DNA of 64,000 nucleotides from Kaistella gelatinilytica (GTDB taxonomy: Bacteria; Bacteroidota; Bacteroidia; Flavobacteriales; Weeksellaceae). Made by a program: the position numbers and the translations under genes. Position 1 is the first letter of the stretch; the number at the start of each line of letters is the position of its first letter. The notes under the pieces are model-generated. The model did not search any database. It was given only the letters and a program-made list of their open reading frames with translations, and had not been told where the DNA came from. This document shows, one piece after another, positions 17,877-25,693 of the stretch. The DNA lies in NCBI RefSeq assembly GCF_015679325.1, contig NZ_JADPVI010000004.1, positions 62,001 to 126,000 of the forward strand, read 5' to 3'.

Positions 17877-17884
17877 TACCTTTG
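17877..17884 (+). promoter_or_regulatory. Promoter -7 element of the Ala-rich lipoprotein gene
   Basis: TACCTTTG at 17877-17884 is an exact TAnnTTTG match 68 nt before the start codon. Confidence 0.55.
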
Positions 17885-17952
17885 TCCTGTTCGAAATGAG
17901 TAATTAGAACAACACGATCTTTAAAATAACAAACAATTTAAATTCAATTATT

Positions 17953-18294
17953 ATGAAAAAGTCATTATTCGTAGCTGCTTTCGCTGCATTAGCTCTTGTA
18001 GCTTGTAAAAAAACTGAAACTGTAGAAACTGCTAACGCTGCTGATTCTGCTGCTGTTGCTGTAACTGATTCTGCTGCTGTTGTAGCTGATTCTGCTGCTA
18101 CTGTTATTGATTCTGCTGCTGCTGTAACTGTTGATGCTGCTAAAGGTGCTGCTTCTTCAACTACTGCTGCTGGTGCTGAAATGAACAAAGATGCTGCTAA
18201 AGGTGCTGCAGAAGCTGCTAAAGGAGCTGCTGAAGCAACTAAAGGAGCAACTAAAGATGCTAAAGATGCTGTAAAAGACGCTGTTAAGAAATAA
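17953..18294 (+). CDS. Small Ala-rich lipoprotein with LEA-like amphipathic repeats
   Basis: The 113-residue protein has a lipobox (LALVACKK, Cys18). After it come repeated DSAA units (DSAAVAVT, DSAAVVA, DSAATVI, DSAAAV), then A-K-G-A-A-E and K-D-A-x-D-A-V-K repeats predicted to form long amphipathic helices like LEA or apolipoprotein-type proteins. Ala is encoded almost only by GCT, giving a strongly repetitive DNA sequence. The gene is monocistronic with its own promoter and a strong UUCG-loop terminator, which suggests high expression. A stress or envelope-stabilising role is conjecture. An opposite-strand frame (17904-18188) exists only because of the repeats. Confidence 0.8.
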   Translation: MKKSLFVAAFAALALVACKKTETVETANAADSAAVAVTDSAAVVADSAATVIDSAAAVTVDAAKGAASSTTAAGAEMNKDAAKGAAEAAKGAAEATKGATKDAKDAVKDAVKK

Positions 18295-18321
18295 TTAGCA
18301 ACTACTTTTATAAAAAAGATT

Positions 18322-18352
18322 AACCGTTTCTTTCGAGAAGCGGTTTTTTTTT
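18322..18352 (+). terminator. Strong terminator with UUCG tetraloop
   Basis: AACCGTTTCT-TTCG-AGAAGCGGTT forms a 10-bp stem with one G-U pair and a UUCG loop, followed by a run of T. Confidence 0.92.
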
Positions 18353-18374
18353 GATTATTTCTTACCGTTATTTC

Positions 18375-19151
18375 TTAATCGTATTTGGCGAGCTGCTGTC
18401 TTAACATTTCATAGCAACTTATCGCAACCGCGTTGCTCAAATTCAAAGAATCAATACTTCCAGACATTGGGATCAAGGTATTTTCACCTTTACCGATCCA
18501 AAAATCACTTAGACCAGAGTGTTCGGTTCCGAAAAGTAAAGCTGTTCTTTGGTTAAAATCTCTTTTATAAAGATCTTCTGCGCTTTCATCCATCAAAGTG
18601 GTGAATATTTTAAAACCGTTTTTTTGTAAAAATTGAAAAAGTTCATCATTATTGGATTGAAAGATGTTCATTCCAAATAAGCAGCCCACACTTGAACGAA
18701 TTACATTCGGATTATAGAAATCTGTTTTAGGATCAGTTACGATCAAAGCATCAATTCCGAAAGCTTCACAACTTCGAAGGATCGCGCCAAGATTTCCTGG
18801 CTTCTCGATGCTTTCAACAATAATTAAAGACGCATTTTCTTTGGGTTGAAACTTATTTAAATCTTCAGTCTTTGTTTTGTAGATTCCAATAATTCCTTCC
18901 GAACTTCCGCGATAAGCGAGTTTTTCGTATACTTTTTCCGACACAAGCGTGACTTTTCCTTTTGGGAAATCGTCATCAAAAATACTTTCACAAATAAAAA
19001 ATTCCTCCGCTTGATGTGCGAAATTCAGAGCGCGTTGATTTTCCTGCTTTCCTTCTACTGCAAAAAATCCAGAATTTTTCCTGAATCGATTGTCTGTAAG
19101 TAATCTTGTGAGATTTTTAACTTTTTCGTTATTGGTACTTTCAATTAGCAT
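18375..19151 (-). CDS. TrmH/SpoU family RNA 2'-O-methyltransferase
   Basis: The 258-residue protein has an N-terminal substrate-binding domain (VEGKQENQRAL, then YRGSSEGIIGIY) and a C-terminal SPOUT knot with the three TrmH motifs: EKPGNLGAILRSCEAFGID (motif 1), LFGTEHSGLS (motif 2) and IPMSGSIDSLNLSNAVAI (motif 3), which together bind AdoMet. The target could be 23S rRNA or tRNA. A TAAATTTG element (19156-19163) ends 4 nt before the start codon, so the transcript may be nearly leaderless. Confidence 0.88.
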   Translation of the reverse strand: MLIESTNNEKVKNLTRLLTDNRFRKNSGFFAVEGKQENQRALNFAHQAEEFFICESIFDDDFPKGKVTLVSEKVYEKLAYRGSSEGIIGIYKTKTEDLNKFQPKENASLIIVESIEKPGNLGAILRSCEAFGIDALIVTDPKTDFYNPNVIRSSVGCLFGMNIFQSNNDELFQFLQKNGFKIFTTLMDESAEDLYKRDFNQRTALLFGTEHSGLSDFWIGKGENTLIPMSGSIDSLNLSNAVAISCYEMLRQQLAKYD

Positions 19152-19155
19152 GGTG

Positions 19156-19163
19156 CAAATTTA
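19156..19163 (-). promoter_or_regulatory. Possible promoter -7 element giving a leaderless methyltransferase mRNA
   Basis: TAAATTTG on the minus strand ends only 4 nt before the ATG, so transcription would start at or next to the start codon. No clear -33 box is seen. Confidence 0.4.
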
Positions 19164-19171
19164 GAAAAATT

Positions 19172-20524
19172 CTATTCACTGAAATCTATTTGATTATCAG
19201 CGTTTTCAGTTAAAGTGGAGGGTAAAGTTTTTCTGTTTTTCGCGCCTAGTTGTTTGAGCTTTTGAGTTTGCGTAACCAGGTTATCATTGCCGGTCGCTAA
19301 TTGTTTGAAGGCATCGTTATAAGAATTCTTTGCGTTATCAATGTTTTTACCAACCTTCTCCAGATTTTCTACAAAACTTACAAATTTATCATACAGTTTC
19401 CCGCCCCGTTCTGCGATTTCCAACGCATTTTGATTGTGATCTGCGCGTTTCCAAACATCAGAAATGAGTTTTAAATAGGCTATTAAATTGGTGGGACTTA
19501 GTAAAATAATATGTTTGTGATAGGCATAATTCCAAAGTTGAGAATCAAATTGGACCGCTGTGAGAAAAGCTGGTTCGACCGGAATAAACATGATCGTAAA
19601 ATCCAGGGATTCCTTTAAATCATCATATTTTTTCTGGGAAAGAGTGTCGATATGTTTTTTTACGGCAGCAATGTGAAGACTTAAATTTTGTTTTCTGTCC
19701 TCCTCATTTTCTGCAGAAACCATTCTTTCGTAAGCATTTAGAGAAACTTTAGAATCGATAATAACCAATTGATTCCCGGGAAGTTTGAGGACGAAGTCTG
19801 GACGTTGATTTTCTCCGGCTTCATTTTTAATGTTATATTGAGAATAATATTCTCGGTCTTTTGTTAATCCAGAGTCTTCTAAAATTCGTTCCAAAATCAT
19901 TTCGCCCCAATCACCCTGAGTTTTGCTTTGACCTTTCAAAGCCGTGGCTAAATTGTTGGCGTCCTGACTAATTTTCGTCGTTTGTTCCATCATTAATTTG
20001 ATGGTGCTGTTCAAAGAAAATCTTTCGCGCGCTTCATTTTCATAAACTTCGTTCACCCTTTTTTTAAAAATTTCCAGGTTTTCGCCAAGAGGTTCTAAAA
20101 TTGTTTTGAGTTGAGTTTGGTTGAGCGTCGTAAACTTTTCTGTTTTCTCTTCCAGAATTTTATTCGCTAAATTTTGGAATTCGATTTTTGCCAGTTCCTG
20201 AATTTTTGAAATTTCTTCTTTCTGCGTTTCTAAGAGAGATTGAAGATTTTCATTCTTTGCAGAAAGTTGTGATTTTATGGTGATCAAATTTTCCTTCTCG
20301 TTTTGGAAATTCTTTATGTCTAAAATTAAATTTGAGTTCTGCGCTAAAAGTTCTTCCTTTTTCGAATTAGAATTTTTCAGATCAGCATTTGACTTGATGA
20401 AGTTTTCATTTAATTCGTCGTAAGAATTTCTAGAGATATTCGAAGATTTTAAAATAAAATAGATTAAAACAGCACCGAGAATAGCGCCGAGAGTAATACC
20501 AATAATTAACGTGGTGATTTCCAT
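19172..20524 (-). CDS. rmuC: DNA recombination protein RmuC
   Basis: The 450-residue protein has one N-terminal transmembrane helix (residues 5-25, ITLGAILGAVLIYFI), a long coiled coil (about 30-170) and a C-terminal RmuC nuclease-like domain. The latter shows GDWGEMILERILEDSGL, RPDFVLKLPGNQLVIIDSKVSLNAYE and PTNLIAYLKLI, where the Asp and D-S-K residues resemble a restriction-endonuclease-like core. RmuC limits inversions at short inverted repeats, which is notable in a genome carrying many palindromic repeats. It is followed by the methyltransferase gene 20 nt downstream. Nuclease activity of the family is inferred from the fold. Confidence 0.92.
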   Translation of the reverse strand: MEITTLIIGITLGAILGAVLIYFILKSSNISRNSYDELNENFIKSNADLKNSNSKKEELLAQNSNLILDIKNFQNEKENLITIKSQLSAKNENLQSLLETQKEEISKIQELAKIEFQNLANKILEEKTEKFTTLNQTQLKTILEPLGENLEIFKKRVNEVYENEARERFSLNSTIKLMMEQTTKISQDANNLATALKGQSKTQGDWGEMILERILEDSGLTKDREYYSQYNIKNEAGENQRPDFVLKLPGNQLVIIDSKVSLNAYERMVSAENEEDRKQNLSLHIAAVKKHIDTLSQKKYDDLKESLDFTIMFIPVEPAFLTAVQFDSQLWNYAYHKHIILLSPTNLIAYLKLISDVWKRADHNQNALEIAERGGKLYDKFVSFVENLEKVGKNIDNAKNSYNDAFKQLATGNDNLVTQTQKLKQLGAKNRKTLPSTLTENADNQIDFSE

Positions 20525-20588
20525 ATTTCAAAAATAGGAAGATTTAAAATGGTTTTTGTTCTTTGTGGAAAAGTTCACTGAAAGTTTT

Positions 20589-21341
20589 TTAGAATTTCGT
20601 AGCAGAAAGAATTCCTATATTTTTTGCCATATCTGAGCTTTCGAAAGATTTCATTTTCTTTAAAAGTTCTGGTGGCGTTTTGGCAGAAATGATAATATTT
20701 CGCGCAATCAGAGTCGCTGCATTATCGATCATATTAATTAAAGACGGACGAATAAATGCAATCGAATTTGATAAAATAATCGCTGTTGCCCAGGATGTTT
20801 GTCGGGCTTTTGAAATTGCAAAATCTAAAATAATATTATCCTGACCTTGCGAAATCTGATCAACAAGTTCGATCGGATAACAAATTTTGCTCAATGAATC
20901 CTGGACTTTTTGACTGATGGAAGCGATGACTTCATTGATTTTATTAAAATCATTTTGTAGAAGATTTACTTTTCGGTAAGGCATGATCGCCGCGGCGGAA
21001 ACTCCCAGATCTAAATTGATATGCGCATTGATTCCAAGGATAATATGCTGCATGATGAGAAGATCTTGATTTTTTGAAGCTTCGAAAGCCGTAAACCAGG
21101 TATTGCTGCATTTTTTATTATTTTGATAATTTTCTAATGCTGCGAAATAGCGATCTGCAAAAGCAAGATCCAAAGTGATCATTCTGTTTCCATCTTCGAA
21201 TTTTTTCTTTTTCACGCCGTCTAACACAGCTAAAGTCATGCTTCGGTAAGTGCAGGCAAAATATCCGATCGGACTTTTATTGGTAATGCTCCACGCAATT
21301 ATTTCGTCTAGTTTTTTGATGACTTCTTCGATTGTTTTCAT
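20589..21341 (-). CDS. DUF5995 family protein
   Basis: This 250-residue cytosolic all-alpha protein has the INAHINLDLGVSAA motif (about 117-131) and a GYFACTYRSMT segment that I associate with DUF5995. The conserved His and Asp in HINLDL could bind metal, but the function is unknown. No signal peptide or membrane segment is visible. It stands alone, 42 nt from the upstream membrane protein gene (21383-21964), which reads in the same direction. Confidence 0.75.
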   Translation of the reverse strand: MKTIEEVIKKLDEIIAWSITNKSPIGYFACTYRSMTLAVLDGVKKKKFEDGNRMITLDLAFADRYFAALENYQNNKKCSNTWFTAFEASKNQDLLIMQHIILGINAHINLDLGVSAAAIMPYRKVNLLQNDFNKINEVIASISQKVQDSLSKICYPIELVDQISQGQDNIILDFAISKARQTSWATAIILSNSIAFIRPSLINMIDNAATLIARNIIISAKTPPELLKKMKSFESSDMAKNIGILSATKF

Positions 21342-21382
21342 TGTTTGTGTTTTAAAAAGAAATATAGTGATTTTCGATATAT

Positions 21383-21964
21383 TTATAAAACGAGCACATA
21401 AAGATAAAAGACCGACAGTAAAGTTGCAAAAAATGTTGCTAGAAATATAATTATATTGTTTCGGGTTTTACCCGTAATTACTTTTATTATTAAGTAATTA
21501 ATGATATAAATCGGAACTAGAAATGCGATTAATGCGAAATTGATGACAGTGATAAAAAGAAGAAATATCAGAAAGGTCAAAATGGAGGAGATAAATATTG
21601 CAGCAATGCTTTTTACAATTGTTTTTGAATCAATTTTTAAATTTTCTGAATGATTGTGAATATGAGTGTATTTCTCATTAATAAGTACCAATTTTTCACT
21701 TTCACTAATGAGGTCTGATTTTATCAATATGTTACACTCTTCTTTTGATTTTTTTTTCATGTAATGACCATGAATTTCACGAATGATTTTATTGCGCTCA
21801 TCGACATGCTTTTGTTCTTGTCTTATTTTTGAAACTAAAGATTCAAGTCCTCCGCGTTTTTTAATTTCCGCAAGAATTTCTTCATTCGGTTTTCCCTGAT
21901 AATCAACTTGATTCTTGTATGCCTCTCTTAAATCATTTTCGGAAAAATTGCTGTAAAATGCCAT
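21383..21964 (-). CDS. Membrane protein of unknown function
   Basis: In this 193-residue protein the first 100 residues are soluble and charged (DLREAYKNQVDYQGKPNEEI, then HGHYMKKKSKEE). Three hydrophobic segments follow at about 110-135, 137-160 and 168-193, so the tail forms a small membrane domain. No family is recognised. It could be co-transcribed with the DUF5995 gene downstream. Base composition matches the neighbours. Confidence 0.65.
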   Translation of the reverse strand: MAFYSNFSENDLREAYKNQVDYQGKPNEEILAEIKKRGGLESLVSKIRQEQKHVDERNKIIREIHGHYMKKKSKEECNILIKSDLISESEKLVLINEKYTHIHNHSENLKIDSKTIVKSIAAIFISSILTFLIFLLFITVINFALIAFLVPIYIINYLIIKVITGKTRNNIIIFLATFFATLLSVFYLYVLVL

Positions 21965-22005
21965 TTTAATTTCTTTATAAAAGTAGGGTATATTTTTGGG
22001 GTTTT

Positions 22006-22091
22006 TAGCCCCGATCGCAACGGCATCCTTTTTCTTTTTTAGGATGGAAGATGCGATGGCAAAAAGAAAAAGATATAGTGGAGAGCGGGAT
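22006..22091 (-). repeat. Intergenic repeat family B, copy 1
   Basis: On the minus strand it opens ATCCCGCTCTCCACTATATC and ends GGATGCCGTTGCGATCGGGG with CTA, matching copies at 30723-30791 and 49204-49296. The centre includes a CATCCT / AGGATG hairpin. It lies immediately downstream of pncB, in sense orientation to that gene. Confidence 0.78.
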
Positions 22092-22107
22092 CAAGCTCCT
22101 GAAAAAA

Positions 22108-23289
22108 TTAATCTTTAATCCTTAAAAATTCTTTAGCCAGCTCGATCATTTTCGGGTCACCCGTATATTTACCATGTTCGTCGGAAAGTTTTACGGTGGG
22201 AATCCAGTCGCCGTTGATAGATTGCGCGCCTATGAGTTTCATGACGATATTCATTGGTTTTAAGCCGACATCGTTGGTTAAATTGGTGCCGATCCCGAAA
22301 GAAATTCCGATTCGTCCTTTGCAAGCGCGAGTAATTTCTTCGACTTTTTCTAAATTTAAACCATCTGAAAAAATGATGTATTTGAAGAGTGGATTGATGC
22401 CATTTTTTACATAATGCGCAATGGTTTTATTGGCGAATTCGATCGGATCACCGCTGTCGTGACGAACACCATCAAAGAGTTTTGCGAATTTTTTATCGAA
22501 TTGCTGAAAGAAAACTTCTGTGGTATAAGTGTCGGAAAGTGCGACTCCCAAATCACCGCGATAGACATCGACCCAGTGTTCGAGGGAAAGTGCGTTTGCC
22601 ATTTTGAATCCGTATTCTGCAGCGTGGAACATAAACCATTCGTGAGCATGCGTTCCAACGGGTTTTACGCCGTATTTCATCGCAAAATGCACGTTGGAAG
22701 AACCGATAAATCTTCCTGTTTTATTGTTTTGAGTCAAAGCTTCAACGACCAAAGACTGCACTTGATTTGAATGTCGTCTTCTGGTCCCGAATTCTGCGAA
22801 AGTGACGCCTAATTCATTGAGTTGATTTGCTTTCTCTAAGGTTTTTTGAATGACGATCTCGTTGGTTTCTCTTTCCAGAGAATTGGTTTCGTAATAGAGT
22901 TCAGAAATTAAAGCCAGAAGCGGAACTTCCCACAAAATGGTGCGGTACCATTCGCCTTCAACCGTAACTTCGAGGTCATTTTCGGTTTGCACAATTTTCA
23001 CTTCAGAAGGATCGTAATGATAACCGCCAAGAAAATCTAAATAAGGCAAATCTAAGTAAGGACAGGTGATGCGAAGAAATTCCTTCTCCTCTTTGGTGAG
23101 TTTTAATTCTGCCATTGCGTTGACAGATTTTCGGAGCTCGTTGGCAAAACCTGCAGGAAAATGATGTTTTCCCCGATTGATAAACTGGTATTTTACTTTT
23201 TCGTTAGGAAACAATTTGACCACGGCATTTTGCATGGTTATTTTATAAAAATCGTTGTCGAGAATTGATTTTAAACGAACTTCAGTCAT
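22108..23289 (-). CDS. pncB: Nicotinate phosphoribosyltransferase
   Basis: This 393-residue enzyme converts nicotinate and PRPP to nicotinate mononucleotide for NAD salvage. Family motifs are FGTRRRHS, GSSNVHFAMKYGVKPVGTHAHEW (with the conserved histidine that is autophosphorylated in this family) and DGVRHDSGDP (PRPP site). ATG 23289 was chosen rather than the ATG 12 codons upstream because MTEVRLKSILDNDFYK is the usual N-terminus and because the -7 element at 23309-23316 would lie inside the longer form. Confidence 0.94.
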   Translation of the reverse strand: MTEVRLKSILDNDFYKITMQNAVVKLFPNEKVKYQFINRGKHHFPAGFANELRKSVNAMAELKLTKEEKEFLRITCPYLDLPYLDFLGGYHYDPSEVKIVQTENDLEVTVEGEWYRTILWEVPLLALISELYYETNSLERETNEIVIQKTLEKANQLNELGVTFAEFGTRRRHSNQVQSLVVEALTQNNKTGRFIGSSNVHFAMKYGVKPVGTHAHEWFMFHAAEYGFKMANALSLEHWVDVYRGDLGVALSDTYTTEVFFQQFDKKFAKLFDGVRHDSGDPIEFANKTIAHYVKNGINPLFKYIIFSDGLNLEKVEEITRACKGRIGISFGIGTNLTNDVGLKPMNIVMKLIGAQSINGDWIPTVKLSDEHGKYTGDPKMIELAKEFLRIKD

Positions 23290-23308
23290 GTTGAAAAATA
23301 TATTTAAA

Positions 23309-23316
23309 CAAATGTA
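23309..23316 (-). promoter_or_regulatory. Promoter -7 element of pncB
   Basis: TACATTTG on the minus strand is an exact TAnnTTTG match 19 nt before the pncB start. The dps terminator ends just upstream. Confidence 0.55.
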
Positions 23317-23328
23317 GAAATTCAAAAC

Positions 23329-23356
23329 AAAAATCGCCTTAGAAAGACGATTTTTT
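23329..23356 (-). terminator. Terminator downstream of dps
   Basis: On the minus strand, AAAAAATCG and CGATTTTT flank a small loop and are followed by TG and T-rich sequence. It sits between dps and pncB. Confidence 0.7.
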
Positions 23357-23376
23357 AAAGTAATATTTTGATTAAA

Positions 23377-23853
23377 TTATTTTCCGAGATAAGAATTGTA
23401 CATCCAGACTTCTTTTTCCTGTTCTGTGATATAGTCGCTCATTTGGGAATTTGTTCCTTCGTCGCCGGCTTTTTCGGTTACATCGAGCAATTCTCTTTGT
23501 AAATCGATGACGATTTTGAAGGAGGCTAAAATATTTTCGATATCTTTTTTCGCATCTGAAACTTCTTTACTTTCTTTGATGTTTGAAAGCGTGAGGTAAT
23601 CAGAATAATTGTGATTTGGCGTAGAACCGAGTGTTAAAATTCGTTCGGCAATTTCATCAATTTTTAAAACTAAATTGTTGTAAAGTTCTTCGAATTTAAG
23701 ATGAAGCGTAAAAAACTGGTCCCCTTTTATATTCCAGTGTGCGCCTCTTGTATTTTGGTAAAAAACGGAGTAGTTGGCTAGAAGTATATTGAGTTTTTCT
23801 GAAATTTGTAGACAGTCGGTTTCGTTTAAACCAATGATTCTGGAATTGTTCAT
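23377..23853 (-). CDS. dps: Dps family DNA-protecting ferritin-like protein
   Basis: The 158-residue dodecameric iron-storage protein protects DNA in starvation or oxidative stress. The inter-subunit ferroxidase ligands are all present at the expected spacing: His39 (GAHWNIKG), His51, Asp66 and Glu70 (LKIDEIAERI). The start at 23853 was chosen because the 15 upstream codons have no family counterpart. It is monocistronic with its own terminator. There is no long basic N-terminal tail, so direct DNA binding may be weak. Confidence 0.92.
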   Translation of the reverse strand: MNNSRIIGLNETDCLQISEKLNILLANYSVFYQNTRGAHWNIKGDQFFTLHLKFEELYNNLVLKIDEIAERILTLGSTPNHNYSDYLTLSNIKESKEVSDAKKDIENILASFKIVIDLQRELLDVTEKAGDEGTNSQMSDYITEQEKEVWMYNSYLGK

Positions 23854-23953
23854 AAATTTTATTTCTACGAATCTACGCAAGATAGAGTGGTTTCCCAAAA
23901 ATTTCTAATTGATGAAAACTATAGAAAGTGTTTTTAAAGATTGACAGAACAAA

Positions 23954-25585
23954 TTACTTTTTAATAAACTTAAATGATTTTATGCCATCATAAGTTTTAA
24001 TAGAAATAATATAATTTGCAGAAGGCAAATGACTGATGTTGATGTCTTTTTTATATTCGGTCATTATCAATTTTCCCGCAAGATCGAAAATAAACACTTT
24101 TTCAATATCAAGTTTTGAGGTTTTGATATGGATGAAATCTGAAGCCGGATTTGGATAAACGACCAAACCGATTTGCACTTCTGAAGTTGCCAGATCTTTC
24201 ACCAAAGTCACCGGTTCGCGGTAAAAAGAAATTTCCATCAAAGCTTTTGGAAGCGTTTCAAAAGTATAAGCTTCGCACGTATAGGTTGAATAATCTTCAT
24301 CTTTAACGGTGTTGATATTATAACTTTCTGTTGTTGCAGGTGTTTTTAAACTAAGGTCTTTGAACCAGGTGAACTGATATTCATCGCCGGAAAGTGATTG
24401 GGGCAAAGAAACAGTGCTTCCCAATGTAGCGCTCACCGTTTTTATTTCATCATATCTTTGGGGCGAATAAGTGAAATCTGCTAAAACTTTGTTTTTAAGG
24501 ATAAAATTTTTGATTTCTTGTTTTGTAAATCTGTTATTATCAAGGAAAGTAAGTGCTGGAATTTCATCCGGGATTTCGCCCGACAGTTGATTTCCGGTCA
24601 GAGAGATCATCTGCAATTGATCGAGTTGAAGCAATTGGCTCGGAAAACTTCCTGCGATTAAATTTTTGTCCAGATAGAGTTGTTCCAGCGATTTTAAAAC
24701 CGAAAGACTACCGAAACCGCCAGATATTTGATTATCGGAAAAATTGAGATGAACCAATTTCGTCAGTTGAGAAAGTTCGGTTGGGAAAGTTGTAATTTGA
24801 TTCGAAGCCAAAGAAAGCCACTCCAGATTTTTCAAATTTGATAAAGTCGAGGAATAATTGGTTGTAAATAAATTATGACTTAAATCCAGAGAATTTAATG
24901 CGGTCAAACTCGAAAGATCGGTCGGTATTTTGGTCAGTTGATTGCCGGATAAATTGAGTTCAGTCAATTTGATCAGCGTTGACAGGTTGCTGAAATTTTG
25001 CGAAATTGTATTATTGCTTAAGTTAAGCGACTCTAATTTTGTTAAAGTTGAAATCTTCTGAGGTACTGCATTTAAGCCGATATGCGAGAGATCTAAAACT
25101 TCGAGTGCTGAAAAATTTTGGAGAAAATTATTGATATCGCTGAAGATAAACTGGTTATTGCCGACAGAAATTTCTTTCAAATTGAATAGGGGTAAAATCG
25201 TCGTGCTCGGATCACCGGTTAATCGGTTATTGCTGATGTCCAGGCGAACCAAAGTCGTAAACGATGAAAGGGAAGGTGTAATTTCACCCTCTAATTGATT
25301 GGAGCTCAGATCTAATTTCTGTAGTTTTGACAATGGAGACACAAAAGCCGGAAAGTTTCCTTTTAAAGCGTTCCCGCGAAGATTTATTTCGGTAACGTTG
25401 CCGTTTTTAATTTTGATGCCATACCAATATTTGGGATCTTTCTCCAGGTCCCAGGGTTGACTCCACTGTTCCCCGGAAGTTGAGGCGTAGAGGTTAACAA
25501 GCGCCGCTCTTTCTGCAAATGAGATGCTGTATTTTTGCGAGAAAAAGAGTTGAGAAATTAATAAAAAGAATAGAATTTTCTTCAC
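23954..25585 (-). CDS. Secreted leucine-rich-repeat protein with type IX secretion C-terminal domain
   Basis: The 543-residue protein has a signal peptide (MKKILFFLLISQLFFSQ), then about 12 LRR units from residue 60 to 345 with the L-x-x-L-x-L-S-x-N-x-(L/I) pattern (LQKLDLSSNQLEGEI is an example). An Ig-like region follows (about 365-445), and then an 80-residue C-terminal domain with VYPNPASDFIHI, the Por secretion/sorting signature. It is therefore exported across the outer membrane by the type IX system and probably attached to the surface, where LRRs usually bind partners. The GTG at 25585 was preferred because the longer TTG start overlaps the predicted promoter at 25608-25615. Confidence 0.85.
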   Translation of the reverse strand: MKKILFFLLISQLFFSQKYSISFAERAALVNLYASTSGEQWSQPWDLEKDPKYWYGIKIKNGNVTEINLRGNALKGNFPAFVSPLSKLQKLDLSSNQLEGEITPSLSSFTTLVRLDISNNRLTGDPSTTILPLFNLKEISVGNNQFIFSDINNFLQNFSALEVLDLSHIGLNAVPQKISTLTKLESLNLSNNTISQNFSNLSTLIKLTELNLSGNQLTKIPTDLSSLTALNSLDLSHNLFTTNYSSTLSNLKNLEWLSLASNQITTFPTELSQLTKLVHLNFSDNQISGGFGSLSVLKSLEQLYLDKNLIAGSFPSQLLQLDQLQMISLTGNQLSGEIPDEIPALTFLDNNRFTKQEIKNFILKNKVLADFTYSPQRYDEIKTVSATLGSTVSLPQSLSGDEYQFTWFKDLSLKTPATTESYNINTVKDEDYSTYTCEAYTFETLPKALMEISFYREPVTLVKDLATSEVQIGLVVYPNPASDFIHIKTSKLDIEKVFIFDLAGKLIMTEYKKDINISHLPSANYIISIKTYDGIKSFKFIKK

Positions 25586-25607
25586 TGAATTGTGTTTTTT
25601 TGAGTTA

Positions 25608-25615
25608 CAAATATA
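25608..25615 (-). promoter_or_regulatory. Promoter -7 element of the LRR protein gene
   Basis: TATATTTG on the minus strand, 22 nt before the GTG start, matches TAnnTTTG and decides the start codon choice. Confidence 0.5.
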
Positions 25616-25693
25616 TATCAAAAGTTGGTATCTGAAATAAAATTTTTAAAATTCGCATATTTGCGAAACAAAGGTCAATATTTATAGGTGTTT

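Noticed and set aside
17904-18188. Opposite-strand Ala/Thr-rich frame
   Set aside because: It is a mirror of the GCT-rich repeat gene at 17953-18294, which has a clear lipobox, promoter and terminator.
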